Positions 21,504 through 29,919 of a stretch of DNA of 33,040 nucleotides are shown piece by piece; the first letter of the stretch is position 1, and each line of letters begins with the position of its first letter. The translations under genes were made by a program, and so were the position numbers. Source of the stretch: Anaerolineae bacterium (GTDB lineage: Bacteria > Chloroflexota > Anaerolineae > UBA4142 > SHND01); contig JAJVIA010000103.1 in assembly GCA_022072245.1 (NCBI GenBank), forward strand, positions 1-33,040, written 5' to 3'. Under the pieces are notes generated by a model. The model had not been told where the DNA came from and did not search any database. It was given only the letters and a program-made list of their open reading frames with translations.

Positions 21504-23090
21504 ATGTTTCAGAATTTGAATTTGCGCGCGCTGACGCTTGAACTTGGCATTGGCTTGGCGCTCACTCTGATCGCCGCCGAATACGCGCTGAGCTATAATA
21601 TCTTTATGCAGGCGCTGCCGCAGGATACGACGTATCACATTTACGCCGCGCAGCAGATTTTGGACGGCCACGCCATTTATCGCGATGTCGCCATCATCAA
21701 AGCGCCCTTGGCAGATTTTGTGACGGCGTTCGCGCTCGCGTTCGGACGCGCTGCCGGAATTTCGGATATTATGAGCGCGCGCCTCATGTCGCTGCTCGTC
21801 GCCGTCGGCACAACGCTGACGACGTATTGGGCGGGGCGCGCCTTGTTTCATTCGCGCACGGTGGGCTTGATTGCGGGCTTGCTCATGGCGGGTTGGGATT
21901 TTTACGGTTTGCGCGCCGTGACGGGACCTGAACCCAAAGCATTTTTGATTTTGTTTGCCATGCCCGCGCTGGTATTCATCGCCCAAAAGCGTTGGTTCGC
22001 GGCGGGCGTGTGCGCGGCGTTGGCGACTTTGGCGTGGCAGCCCGGTTTGATGGTGGCGGCGTTGGCTACAGCCGCGGCGTTTCTGGCGCCGTGGTTGGAT
22101 CAAGAACGCGCGCCGCGCGCCCGCGTTGCGCGCGCGGGCTTGGGCAATGTGGGGCGCGTTCTCGGCGGCGCGGCGCTGCCCTTTGCGCTCGTCGCCGTCT
22201 ATTTGGCGTGGAACGATGCGCTGACGCCCGCGTGGAACGCCGCCATTGGGGCGAACCTGACCCATTTCAATAACGAACAAGCGCGCGCGCCTTTGTGGCA
22301 AATCGCGCGCGACAATCTCGTCGAAATTTTTGTGACCGACGCGCGCTATTGTTATTCGCCGCAAGAAAATTGGTTGTGGCTCACGGGCGCGCTCGGTTTC
22401 GGCGGTATCCTCGCCTTGCAAATCAGCGACGCGCGGCGCGCGAAACGCGCGCCGGTGGATTTGGAGCGCACGCCGTTCATTTTGTACGCGCTCGGCTTTA
22501 TCGCGTTCTCGCTAATAGATTTCGATTTCTGTCCCGATTTATTTCCGTTATTGCCGATTGTGGCAATTTCAAACGGCTGGTTGGCGTGGCGTTTGGCGCG
22601 CGCGGCGAGCCGCCTTGCAAACGAATTATTTCCGCGTTTTCAGCCGCGCGTGGTACAATGGGCGCTTACGGGCGTTATCGTTTTGGCTTTGTCCTACGTA
22701 TATCTGTGGGACGTCCGCAACTATACCGTCACCGGCACAAATTTTCAGGACCAACTGTACGCGGTCGAAATCGCCAAAAAATATCTCGCCCCCGGCGATA
22801 CCGTTCTCTCTTTTGGCAACGCGATAATTCTGGTCGAACTGCAAATGCCAAACGCGTCCAAAATTATTCATTTGGGCAGTAAATCCGGTCAAGGCGTTTT
22901 AGCGTTTGAACCGGGCGGCATTCAAGGGATGGTGTATGATTTGAATCTCAAACCGCCCAAATTGATTACGCTCGCGCGCGACAAGGAATTGGAATGGGCG
23001 GCGCCTTTTTACGCGTGGCTGAATGAATTTTACGAACCAGCCGAGACGCTGCCGCGCGCCGGCATCAAATTTTACGTACGGAAACCATGA
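21504..23090 (+). CDS. GT39/PMT-like polytopic glycosyltransferase, trio member B
   Basis: A 528-residue membrane enzyme of the same subgroup as the proteins at 17932 and 24776. After helix 1 it has LPQDTTYHIYAAQQI (Asp41) and the GHAIY segment. LRAVTGPEPK (137-145), TLAWQPG and DFDFCPDLFPLLP repeat the trio signature. The soluble C-terminal part (about 415-528) contains GDTVLSFGNAIILVE, matching GDTLQQFGDAVVLVL in member A. It probably transfers a sugar from a polyprenyl-phosphate donor to a surface acceptor; donor and acceptor are unknown. The ATG is 19 bp after the previous stop. The GH31-like gene starts one base after its stop. Confidence 0.88.
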   Translation: MFQNLNLRALTLELGIGLALTLIAAEYALSYNIFMQALPQDTTYHIYAAQQILDGHAIYRDVAIIKAPLADFVTAFALAFGRAAGISDIMSARLMSLLVAVGTTLTTYWAGRALFHSRTVGLIAGLLMAGWDFYGLRAVTGPEPKAFLILFAMPALVFIAQKRWFAAGVCAALATLAWQPGLMVAALATAAAFLAPWLDQERAPRARVARAGLGNVGRVLGGAALPFALVAVYLAWNDALTPAWNAAIGANLTHFNNEQARAPLWQIARDNLVEIFVTDARYCYSPQENWLWLTGALGFGGILALQISDARRAKRAPVDLERTPFILYALGFIAFSLIDFDFCPDLFPLLPIVAISNGWLAWRLARAASRLANELFPRFQPRVVQWALTGVIVLALSYVYLWDVRNYTVTGTNFQDQLYAVEIAKKYLAPGDTVLSFGNAIILVELQMPNASKIIHLGSKSGQGVLAFEPGGIQGMVYDLNLKPPKLITLARDKELEWAAPFYAWLNEFYEPAETLPRAGIKFYVRKP

Positions 23091-23091
23091 C

Positions 23092-24762
23092 ATGAAAAAA
23101 ATACTGACCCTTACCCTCGCCTTTACCATCGCCATGCTGTTGCTGACCGACTCGTTTCCGCGCGTCGCCGACGCTGCGCCAGAATGGCAAACCTTTTCGC
23201 CGCCGCATTGGATTCTCGGCCCCATTCAGGGCGCGGACGGCAATGAAAAAACAGTCTTGCGTAATTTCGACGAAATCCAAAAAGCGAAAATCCCCATCAC
23301 CGCGTTTCATTTCGACGCGCCCGATTGGATGGCTTGCACGGGCAATTTGCAATTTAAATACAGCGACGCCGTGCTGGACCGTATGCGCGCGCGCGGTTGG
23401 CGCGCCTTGTTTTGGGTCGTGCCGCTGATTGGCGTTGATTGTGAGGAATATCAAATCGCCAAAGCCAACGGCTATTTTATATTGGGCGACGACGGCGAAC
23501 CGATTGTCACCAATAATTTCACGGGCCACGGCAGTTGGATTGATATGGATAATCCCGAAGCCGTCGCGTATTGGTTAACGCTGTTTGATGCGCTGCGCGC
23601 GCGCGTCGGCAATGTCTTGGGCGGTTTTTACACCGACAGCGTACGCCCCGACAATCGCAGCGGCGCGACCGAGTACGGCGAAAAATACGCGCGCGTGGTG
23701 CTCGATTACACGCGCACACATGTGCCGGACGGCGATGTGGTGTTCAAGAGTTTTGGCGTCAATACGCCCAGCGACGCCTGGCTCGCGCAAAACGCGCACG
23801 TCGCGTATGTCAACGATTTGTCAACGGATTTCGCGGGCATGAAAACCGGCATCAAGCGCGTGTTCAACGCCTCCAACCTCATGCCGCTGCCGTATAACGA
23901 ATTTTCCGGTTTCGCCAAAGCCGCGCCCGATTCGGAAACCTATATTCGACGGATGCACTGGGGCGCGTTCCAGCCGGTGATGGAAAATGTGCCTTTTGGC
24001 AAACAGCCGTGGGACCCGATTTTTTCGCCCCAAGTCATGCAGACTTATCGTTATTACGGTACCTTGCATCGTGAATTAGAGCCGTATCTGCATACGTACG
24101 ACCAACTCGCGTTTGAACAACATGAACCGCTGTTCCGCGACGTCAATCGCGCGCGTTTTTCCACGCGGCTCGGCGAAAATATCTTTGTGCAATACGTCAC
24201 CGATTATACGCGCTCGCTGACGATTCAATTACCGCCCGGCGAATGGGTGGATTATTGGGATCAAAAGGTCGTGTATAAAGGCGACCGCACGATTACGTAC
24301 CCGGTCCCGCTCGGCAAGGAACCCATCTTTATCGCGCGCGGCGCGATTATTCCGTTGCGCGTGCGCGGCGGTCTCACCGGCAACGGCACGCCAAATTCCG
24401 CCAACGCGTTGACGTTGAATGCGTACCGTTACGGCCATTCCAGCTCGCGCTATTATGACGACGCTGTCGGTTGGATTACGCTTGACATGACCGCGCAGAA
24501 AAAGCGCCTGGCATTGTGTACGCTCGACCAAGCGCCCTCCGAACCCATCATCTGGCGCGTCACGACAATCAATCGCAAACCCAAAACGGTCACGGAACAA
24601 AATGGCGCGGTGGGCGTGAATACCGCATGGGGCGCGCCTTTGACGGAACGTAGAAACGAAGCGGCAGTCGGCGCGTCCGCGAGCGGTTGGTATTATGACG
24701 CCGCCGCGCAACGCTTGATTGTCAAAATCTCGACGACCGGTACCGAGTGTCCCGCGCCCTGA
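23092..24762 (+). CDS. secreted GH31-family glycoside hydrolase-like protein
   Basis: A 556-residue exported protein with a signal peptide (about 1-29, cleavage after ADAA). The TIM-barrel has the GH31 order: PPHWILGP, FHFDAPDWM, RALFWVVPL, ANGYFILGDDGEPIV, SWIDMDNPEAVAYW, then GGFYTDSVRPD with candidate nucleophile Asp182, and YIRRMHWGAFQPVMEN. The C-terminal beta part contains LPPGEWVDYWDQKVVYKG and PIFIARGAIIPL, typical of the GH31 proximal domain. Family activities are alpha-glucosidase, alpha-xylosidase, sulfoquinovosidase and transglycosylase; this protein is shorter than many and the specificity is not evident. Its place between membrane glycosyltransferases suggests trimming or quality control of the exported glycan, or transglycosylation. 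Confidence 0.85.
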   Translation: MKKILTLTLAFTIAMLLLTDSFPRVADAAPEWQTFSPPHWILGPIQGADGNEKTVLRNFDEIQKAKIPITAFHFDAPDWMACTGNLQFKYSDAVLDRMRARGWRALFWVVPLIGVDCEEYQIAKANGYFILGDDGEPIVTNNFTGHGSWIDMDNPEAVAYWLTLFDALRARVGNVLGGFYTDSVRPDNRSGATEYGEKYARVVLDYTRTHVPDGDVVFKSFGVNTPSDAWLAQNAHVAYVNDLSTDFAGMKTGIKRVFNASNLMPLPYNEFSGFAKAAPDSETYIRRMHWGAFQPVMENVPFGKQPWDPIFSPQVMQTYRYYGTLHRELEPYLHTYDQLAFEQHEPLFRDVNRARFSTRLGENIFVQYVTDYTRSLTIQLPPGEWVDYWDQKVVYKGDRTITYPVPLGKEPIFIARGAIIPLRVRGGLTGNGTPNSANALTLNAYRYGHSSSRYYDDAVGWITLDMTAQKKRLALCTLDQAPSEPIIWRVTTINRKPKTVTEQNGAVGVNTAWGAPLTERRNEAAVGASASGWYYDAAAQRLIVKISTTGTECPAP

Positions 24763-24775
24763 GTCGCGCGCGCGC

Positions 24776-26434
24776 ATGCAAGTGAAATCTCAAATTGAAC
24801 CGCAGACTTGGTCGCCCAGCGCGCGCGCCGCGTCGCGCCGCTGGGCGCGCTTTTCGCCCGCGTTGGCGCCGCTCGCGCTGATCCTCCTCACCCTGCTCGT
24901 CGTCTGGCAATACAATCCGCTTACCCGCACCTTGACCGGCGACCATGGCACCTTTGCCTATCTGTCTCAACTCGTCGCCGATGGTTTCATGCCGCATCAA
25001 TACGCGTTCAATGAACAAGCGTCGCTGACCTTTTTCATCGGCGGCGCGTTCATGCGGCTCGGCGATATTTTCGGGCTCCCCCGGCTGTTGGCGCTGCGCG
25101 CGGCGAGCGTCGGCGTTTTTGCCCTCATCGTCGGACTGACCTATCTCCTTACTCTGCGTTGGACGCGTTCACAGTGGGCGGCATTTGTGGCGGGCGTCAT
25201 TCTGATTGGCTTTGAAGCGTTCGGCGTGCGCGCCGCCACCGGTCTCGAACCCAAAGCGTTGATGTTGGCGTTTGGCTTGGGCGCGCTGCTCGCCCTACAA
25301 AAACACCAATGGTTTTGGGCTGGCGCGCTGGCAGGACTCGCGGGTTTGGCGTGGCAAATCGCGTGGGGCTATCTCGTCGTCGCGCTGCTGCTCGCGTTCG
25401 TACAAGGCGGCGCGACGCCGCGCGCGCGGACGCGCGCCTTGTTGCAAACTCTCGCGCCCGCGCTCGCGATTTTTGGCGCGTATTGTATTGTTTTCGCCGC
25501 GCACGGCGCGTTCATCGAAATGGTTCAACAAACTTTTTTGGCGCCCGCGCTGATGCACGAAATCGGGAGCCGTCCGTTCGCCGGACGCGTGCGCCAACTC
25601 TATAACACGTTTGTTATCGGCTATCGTTCGCATCTACTTTTCGCCGCTTTGGGCATCGGCGGTTTTGTCATTTGGCTGCTCGCCCATTTGCGACCGTGGC
25701 GCGTGCGCGCCTTGCCCGCGCGCGGCGCGTATTATTTTTTCGCCAATCGGCGCACGGCGGGCGTTCTGCTCGTCGTCGCAGGTTTTACGCTCTACTCTTT
25801 TTTGGATTTTCAAAATTATCCCGATTGGTTTCCGCTGCTCCCCTTTCTTGCCCTTTTCGCCGCGTGGCTCGTATGGCAAGCCGCCGCGCGTGTGTTACAA
25901 TTCTTGAACCTTGCGCCGCGCGCGCGGACGGTTGGATTCGTCGGTATTGCCGCGCTGCTTGTACTTGCCAGCGTATCCCACGCGTTTCTGGCCCCCCCTC
26001 TCGAAAAACAAATGCAAGGTCTCACCTGGCAAGACCAAGCGCGCGCGGCAGCAACCTTGAGTCGCGCGCTCGGGCCCGAGACGCCGGTGTGGGTGATTGG
26101 CAAGCCAGAACTGCTTTTTATGATGCAAAGACGAAATCTCAATCCATACATTTATTTATTCGGCAACGTGGACGGCATAATTGACCGCTTGGAACCCGGC
26201 GGTTTTTCAAAAATGCTCGCCGACGCGCGCGCAAAAAAACCGGGCCTCGTCGTCATGGCGCGCTTGCCCAAAAATAAATTTACCGCGTTCGCCAACTATC
26301 GCGCGCTCGAAGAAATCAAAACTGAATTCATGCCGGTGCGCCAATGTCGCGCTTTGGGCGCGGGAAGTTTTTTTGTGCCGCGCGACGGCGCCGCGTCGTT
26401 GTTCGCCGCCGCGCAAGGATGCCTCAAAAAATAA
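24776..26434 (+). CDS. GT39/PMT-like polytopic glycosyltransferase, trio member C
   Basis: A 552-residue membrane enzyme. The first helix (about 30-45) is followed by LTGDHGTFAYLSQLVADG (Asp56) and the PHQY segment. VRAATGLEPK (151-160), GLAWQIAWGYL and DFQNYPDWFPLLP match the trio signature. The N terminus is about 20 residues longer than in the other two members, and the soluble C-terminal part is less similar (ETPVWVIGKPELLFMM). The frame is open upstream to 24719 inside the GH31-like gene; the ATG at 24776, 13 bp after that stop, is preferred. The sulfotransferase ATG follows the stop codon directly, with no gap. Confidence 0.87.
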   Translation: MQVKSQIEPQTWSPSARAASRRWARFSPALAPLALILLTLLVVWQYNPLTRTLTGDHGTFAYLSQLVADGFMPHQYAFNEQASLTFFIGGAFMRLGDIFGLPRLLALRAASVGVFALIVGLTYLLTLRWTRSQWAAFVAGVILIGFEAFGVRAATGLEPKALMLAFGLGALLALQKHQWFWAGALAGLAGLAWQIAWGYLVVALLLAFVQGGATPRARTRALLQTLAPALAIFGAYCIVFAAHGAFIEMVQQTFLAPALMHEIGSRPFAGRVRQLYNTFVIGYRSHLLFAALGIGGFVIWLLAHLRPWRVRALPARGAYYFFANRRTAGVLLVVAGFTLYSFLDFQNYPDWFPLLPFLALFAAWLVWQAAARVLQFLNLAPRARTVGFVGIAALLVLASVSHAFLAPPLEKQMQGLTWQDQARAAATLSRALGPETPVWVIGKPELLFMMQRRNLNPYIYLFGNVDGIIDRLEPGGFSKMLADARAKKPGLVVMARLPKNKFTAFANYRALEEIKTEFMPVRQCRALGAGSFFVPRDGAASLFAAAQGCLKK

Positions 26435-27511
26435 ATGTCACGCGCGTTGATTCTGACCGGAATGCATCGCTCCGGCACTTCGCTCATTGCCAGTTTGCTC
26501 GCGCAAGCGGGCGTCGCGCTCGGCAAATCACTCCTCGCGCCCAAAGCCAACGATAATCCGCGCGGCTTTTTTGAAGACGCCGACTTTGTTAATTTTCACC
26601 AAGAGCTCTTGTATGCGCGCGGTCTGGATATTTTGGTTGCGCGCGATTTTGTCTTGCAGCCCGACGCGACAGAAACGGAACGCGCGCGCGCGTTGATTGC
26701 AGCGCGCGCCGACCAAGCGCTGTGGGGGTGGAAAGACCCGCGCACCAGTTTGGTTCTGGAATTTTGGCGCGCGCTGCTGCCTGACGCGCGTTTTCTATTG
26801 GTCTATCGGCATCCGCTCGACGTGACGCTTTCGCTCGCGCGGCGTTTGCAGTTGGTCGGTTTTGATTTTTACGCCGCGCTGGAAGCGTGGTACGCCTACA
26901 ATCGCGCGCTGTCCGATTTTGCGCGGGCGCATCCGACGCGAACGCTCGTGTGCAGCAGCTATGCCATCGTCGAACAGATTGACGCCTTTCGCGCCGCGCT
27001 CGCGGAAAAACTGGATTTGCATCTGACGCTCGACGCCGCGCAGCGCGATGCAATTTTTTCGCGCGAACTCTGGCGGCAACCCGCGCATACGTCCGTCACC
27101 GAAAACGTTTTGCGGCAAATCCATCCCGACGCAATGGCGCTGTACGACGCCTTGCAAACGCGCGCTGCGCTGCGCGATACGACGTCCTTGCAAAACCCGT
27201 CGGCGGAACAAAACGCGCTGGCGCAATTTATTCAACAATTGCCCACCCCGCTCGCGGCGGGTCAACAGCGCGCGCTCGCGCATCTGCTTGCCGCCGTCAT
27301 GGATACGGATTTGTACGAACGCTTTAGCGTCGCGCACGCGCGGCAAACGATAGAACTCGACGCCGAACGCCGCGCATGGGAAAACACCGCGCTTGCGCGC
27401 GAACGCGCCCTCCGCGCGCAAACGGAATGGGCGGCGCCGCGTCTGCAAGAATTGGAACGTCTGGAACGCAACCGCGTCGTGCGCGCCTTGAAACGCGTGG
27501 GGTTACTATGA
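26435..27511 (+). CDS. PAPS-dependent sulfotransferase with coiled-coil tail
   Basis: A 358-residue cytoplasmic enzyme that would move sulfate from PAPS to a sugar hydroxyl or another acceptor. The 5'-phosphosulfate loop is TGMHRSGTSL (8-17). WGWKDPRTSLVLEFW (97-111) is a family landmark, and the 3'-phosphate motif is YRHPLDVTLSLARRL (124-138). The catalytic domain ends near residue 240. Residues about 290-358 are charged and helical (AERRAWENTALARERALRAQ), ending in the basic hydrophobic tail RNRVVRALKRVGLL. The ATG abuts the previous stop and its stop overlaps the GT2 start (ATGA). PAPS-forming genes are not in the window. Confidence 0.88.
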   Translation: MSRALILTGMHRSGTSLIASLLAQAGVALGKSLLAPKANDNPRGFFEDADFVNFHQELLYARGLDILVARDFVLQPDATETERARALIAARADQALWGWKDPRTSLVLEFWRALLPDARFLLVYRHPLDVTLSLARRLQLVGFDFYAALEAWYAYNRALSDFARAHPTRTLVCSSYAIVEQIDAFRAALAEKLDLHLTLDAAQRDAIFSRELWRQPAHTSVTENVLRQIHPDAMALYDALQTRAALRDTTSLQNPSAEQNALAQFIQQLPTPLAAGQQRALAHLLAAVMDTDLYERFSVAHARQTIELDAERRAWENTALARERALRAQTEWAAPRLQELERLERNRVVRALKRVGLL

Positions 27512-28404
27512 CAAGCGCGCCGCTCGTTTCCGTCATCATTCCCTGTTACAACGCCGGGCGTTTTGTGCGCGACGCGTTGGACAGCGCGCTGGCGCAAACG
27601 TATGCCGCCGTCGAAATCGTGCTGGTCAACGACGGCTCGACCGAAGATTTAGAACCGACGCTGGCGCCATATCGCAATCACGCGCGCGTAAAAATTATCG
27701 CCCAAACCAATCAAGGGCTGCCCGCCGCGCGCAATCGCGGCATCCGCGAATCGCGCGGCGAATATCTAAAATTTCTCGACGCGGATGATTGGCTCGCGCC
27801 GAACGCGCTCGCCAAACAAGTCGCCGCGTTTGAAACGCAGCCCGCGCCCGGCTTGGTCTATTGCGATTTGCAGCGCGTCAACGCTCAAGGCGAACCCCTT
27901 GACGATTATGCCGTCGCGACGGCGCGGCGCATTTTGAACGGCGATATTTTGCCGTCGCTCCTCGTCGGCGGATATTTCACGCCGCACACCGTTTTAGTCC
28001 CGCGCCGCGTACTCGACCAGGTTGGATTGTATGACGAAACGCTCGGCGGCACCGCCGACACGGAATTGTGGATGCGTATTGTGTGCGAAAATTTTCCCGC
28101 GCGATTCATCCCGGAAAAATTGGCGTATTACCGCATTCACGATACAAACATGAGCGCCGATACGGCGCACATGCTCGAGACGCAGCAGCGCGCGCTCGAT
28201 GCCATCGCCACGCGTTATCCGCATCGCGTCGCGTCTGCGCTGCACGAATTGATATGCGAACACCAGCGCGTGGACCGCGATAGCGCGTGGGCGCGCGAAA
28301 CGATCGCCGCGCAACAGCGCGAAATTGACGCGTTGCAGCGCGCGTTGAATACGCGCGGCGTTCGTCTAGCCCGCGCGGCGGAAAGATGGTGGCAGCATGA
28401 GTAA
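27508..28404 (+). CDS. family 2 glycosyltransferase
   Basis: A 298-residue GT-A enzyme using a nucleotide sugar. Motifs: VSVIIPCYNAGRFVRDAL (8-25), VLVNDGSTED (38-47), the region NQGLPAARNRGIRESRGEY (68-86) and the metal-binding FLDADDW (89-95). The acceptor-side motif is GGTADTELWMRI (about 182-193), followed by PEKLAYYRIHDTNMS. The last 50 residues form a helix (AQQREIDALQRALNTRG) ending in RAAERWWQHE, like the tails of neighbouring enzymes. The frame is open far upstream inside the sulfotransferase gene, but the domain begins at the ATG that overlaps the previous stop. Confidence 0.93.
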   Translation: MTSAPLVSVIIPCYNAGRFVRDALDSALAQTYAAVEIVLVNDGSTEDLEPTLAPYRNHARVKIIAQTNQGLPAARNRGIRESRGEYLKFLDADDWLAPNALAKQVAAFETQPAPGLVYCDLQRVNAQGEPLDDYAVATARRILNGDILPSLLVGGYFTPHTVLVPRRVLDQVGLYDETLGGTADTELWMRIVCENFPARFIPEKLAYYRIHDTNMSADTAHMLETQQRALDAIATRYPHRVASALHELICEHQRVDRDSAWARETIAAQQREIDALQRALNTRGVRLARAAERWWQHE

Positions 28405-28615
28405 CCCATCCACAGACGAGCTGGCGCGCCTCTGCGCTGAATTGCTGAACAGCGAATTTGACCCGACGGAATTGGAGCGCGCGTTGACGCGCTTGTGCGA
28501 ACACGCCGCGCAGCGCCAAGAGCGCCTCGCGGATTTAACCGCCGCGCTGCGCGAAAACGCGGCGCGCGCCCGCGCGCTCGAAGCGCAAATCCAAAGCGGA
28601 GCGCGCGGCGCATGA
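28397..28615 (+). CDS. 72-residue coiled-coil protein
   Basis: This small acidic and helical protein has no recognised family. The sequence is leucine-rich with heptad-like spacing (ELARLCAELLNSE, RLCEHAAQRQERLADLTAAL), no membrane segment and no signal. It overlaps the GT2 gene by 8 bp and the next glycosyltransferase by 4 bp (ATGA), so translation coupling argues that it is a real gene. Its LARLCAEL start resembles LSRQLCEL in the tail of the following glycosyltransferase. A scaffold or docking role for the glycosyltransferases is an inference. Confidence 0.7.
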   Translation: MSNPSTDELARLCAELLNSEFDPTELERALTRLCEHAAQRQERLADLTAALRENAARARALEAQIQSGARGA

Positions 28616-29919
28616 AAGTTTTGTTTTATCCGCGCCGTCACGCGCCGGAACAAAAGGGCGGCGATTTTATCGCGCTCCAACACACCCTTGGCGCGCTTGA
28701 AGCGCGCGGCGTGCAATGCGCGCTTTCCACCGACGCGACGCTGGATCTGACGGCGTACGATGTTGTGCATCTTTACAGTCTCGGCGACCCGTACAGCGCG
28801 ATTCCCTTTGCGCTCAATGCGCGGCGTCAACGCAAGCCCATCGTCGTCACGCCGATTTATTGGCGTCACGACCAATGGCTCGCGGCGCGCTTGCAGCCCG
28901 TGCCGCAGCGCATCGAACATTCGCTCGCCGCACTCTCGACTGATGAGCAGGCGCGCGTGCGGCGAATGATTCAGGTCGAAGAGAGCATTTACACCGGCGC
29001 GCATCGTCTGGTCATTCAACTCGCCGCGCGCGTGTTTGCGCTTTCCAAGATGGAGCGCGCGATTTTACGCGACGATTTTGGCGCGCGCGATGAACAATTG
29101 GCTGTGACCTATAACGGCGCGGACGCGTCGTTCGCGCAAGGCAACGCCGAACGCTTTTTACAGCAACATCAAATTCCCACGCGCGATTTTGTATTGTGCG
29201 TCGCGCGCGTGGATGAGCGCAAAAACACCATCGGACTCGTGCGCGCGTGGAATGACGAAACGACGCCGCTGGCGCTTGTCGGACGCGCGCCCGACCCCGC
29301 CTATTTGGAAATGTGCCGCGCGATTGCCAAACCGCACATTTATTTTTTGGGCGCGCTGCCGCCTTCCCAAGTTGCCGACGCCGGCGCCGCCGCCAAAGTG
29401 CATGTCATGGCGAGTTGGTGGGAAGAACAAGGCATGGCGGCGCTCGAAGCCGCGCTGGCGGGCTGCAATCTGGTCATGACGCAAAACGGCCCCGGACGCG
29501 AATATTTTGGCGACGCTTGTTTTACGTGCGACCCCGCCGATGAAGCGTCAATCCGCGCTGCGATTCGCGCGGCATTGGACGCGCCGCGTCAAACCGCCCT
29601 CGCGGCGCGCGTGCGCGAACGTTTCACATGGGACGCGGCGGCGGATGTGTTGGTCGCGCAATATCATCAAGCGGCGGCTGAAAAAATTGACCCCCACGTC
29701 GAATCTAGCGCGACGATGGAGACGTTATCGCGGCAGCTGTGCGAATTGAGCGCGCTCAAAACGCCCGACCTGCTGGCTTTGGAGCTCCAAATGCGCGAAC
29801 AACAAGCGTGGATGCGCGAGCTCGAACAGATTGCGGAACAGCGCGCGCGGCGACGCGTCAATTTGAGCGCGGTTCCGTTGCTCAAAAATTTCGCCGCCTG
29901 GTGGGAGCGTCGCGCATGA
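28612..29919 (+). CDS. GT4-type glycosyltransferase, tandem copy 1
   Basis: A 435-residue GT-B enzyme. The N-terminal half has VVHLYSLGDPYSAIPFAL and VVTPIYWRHD. The C-terminal Rossmann domain starts at DFVLCVARVDERKN and includes PLALVGRAPDPAYL, IYFLGALPPSQVADAG and the EEQGMAALEAALAG segment in the place of the GT4 E-x7-E motif. PGREYFGDACFTCDP follows. Residues about 365-435 are a helical tail ending in LLKNFAAWWERRA. Sugar and acceptor are unknown. The ATG is in an ATGA overlap with the small coiled-coil gene; the longer upstream frame is a shadow. Confidence 0.9.
   Translation: MKVLFYPRRHAPEQKGGDFIALQHTLGALEARGVQCALSTDATLDLTAYDVVHLYSLGDPYSAIPFALNARRQRKPIVVTPIYWRHDQWLAARLQPVPQRIEHSLAALSTDEQARVRRMIQVEESIYTGAHRLVIQLAARVFALSKMERAILRDDFGARDEQLAVTYNGADASFAQGNAERFLQQHQIPTRDFVLCVARVDERKNTIGLVRAWNDETTPLALVGRAPDPAYLEMCRAIAKPHIYFLGALPPSQVADAGAAAKVHVMASWWEEQGMAALEAALAGCNLVMTQNGPGREYFGDACFTCDPADEASIRAAIRAALDAPRQTALAARVRERFTWDAAADVLVAQYHQAAAEKIDPHVESSATMETLSRQLCELSALKTPDLLALELQMREQQAWMRELEQIAEQRARRRVNLSAVPLLKNFAAWWERRA

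Noticed and set aside
21594-21599. TATAAT inside GT39 trio member B as an internal promoter
   Set aside because: It lies in codons for the first helix and loop (SYNIF), and the family N terminus requires the upstream start; it is probably a chance match.
21420-22421. 333-codon minus-strand open frame opposite GT39 trio member B
   Set aside because: It is antisense to a gene with conserved motifs, its composition is dominated by Arg, Gln and Ala, and it has no motifs.
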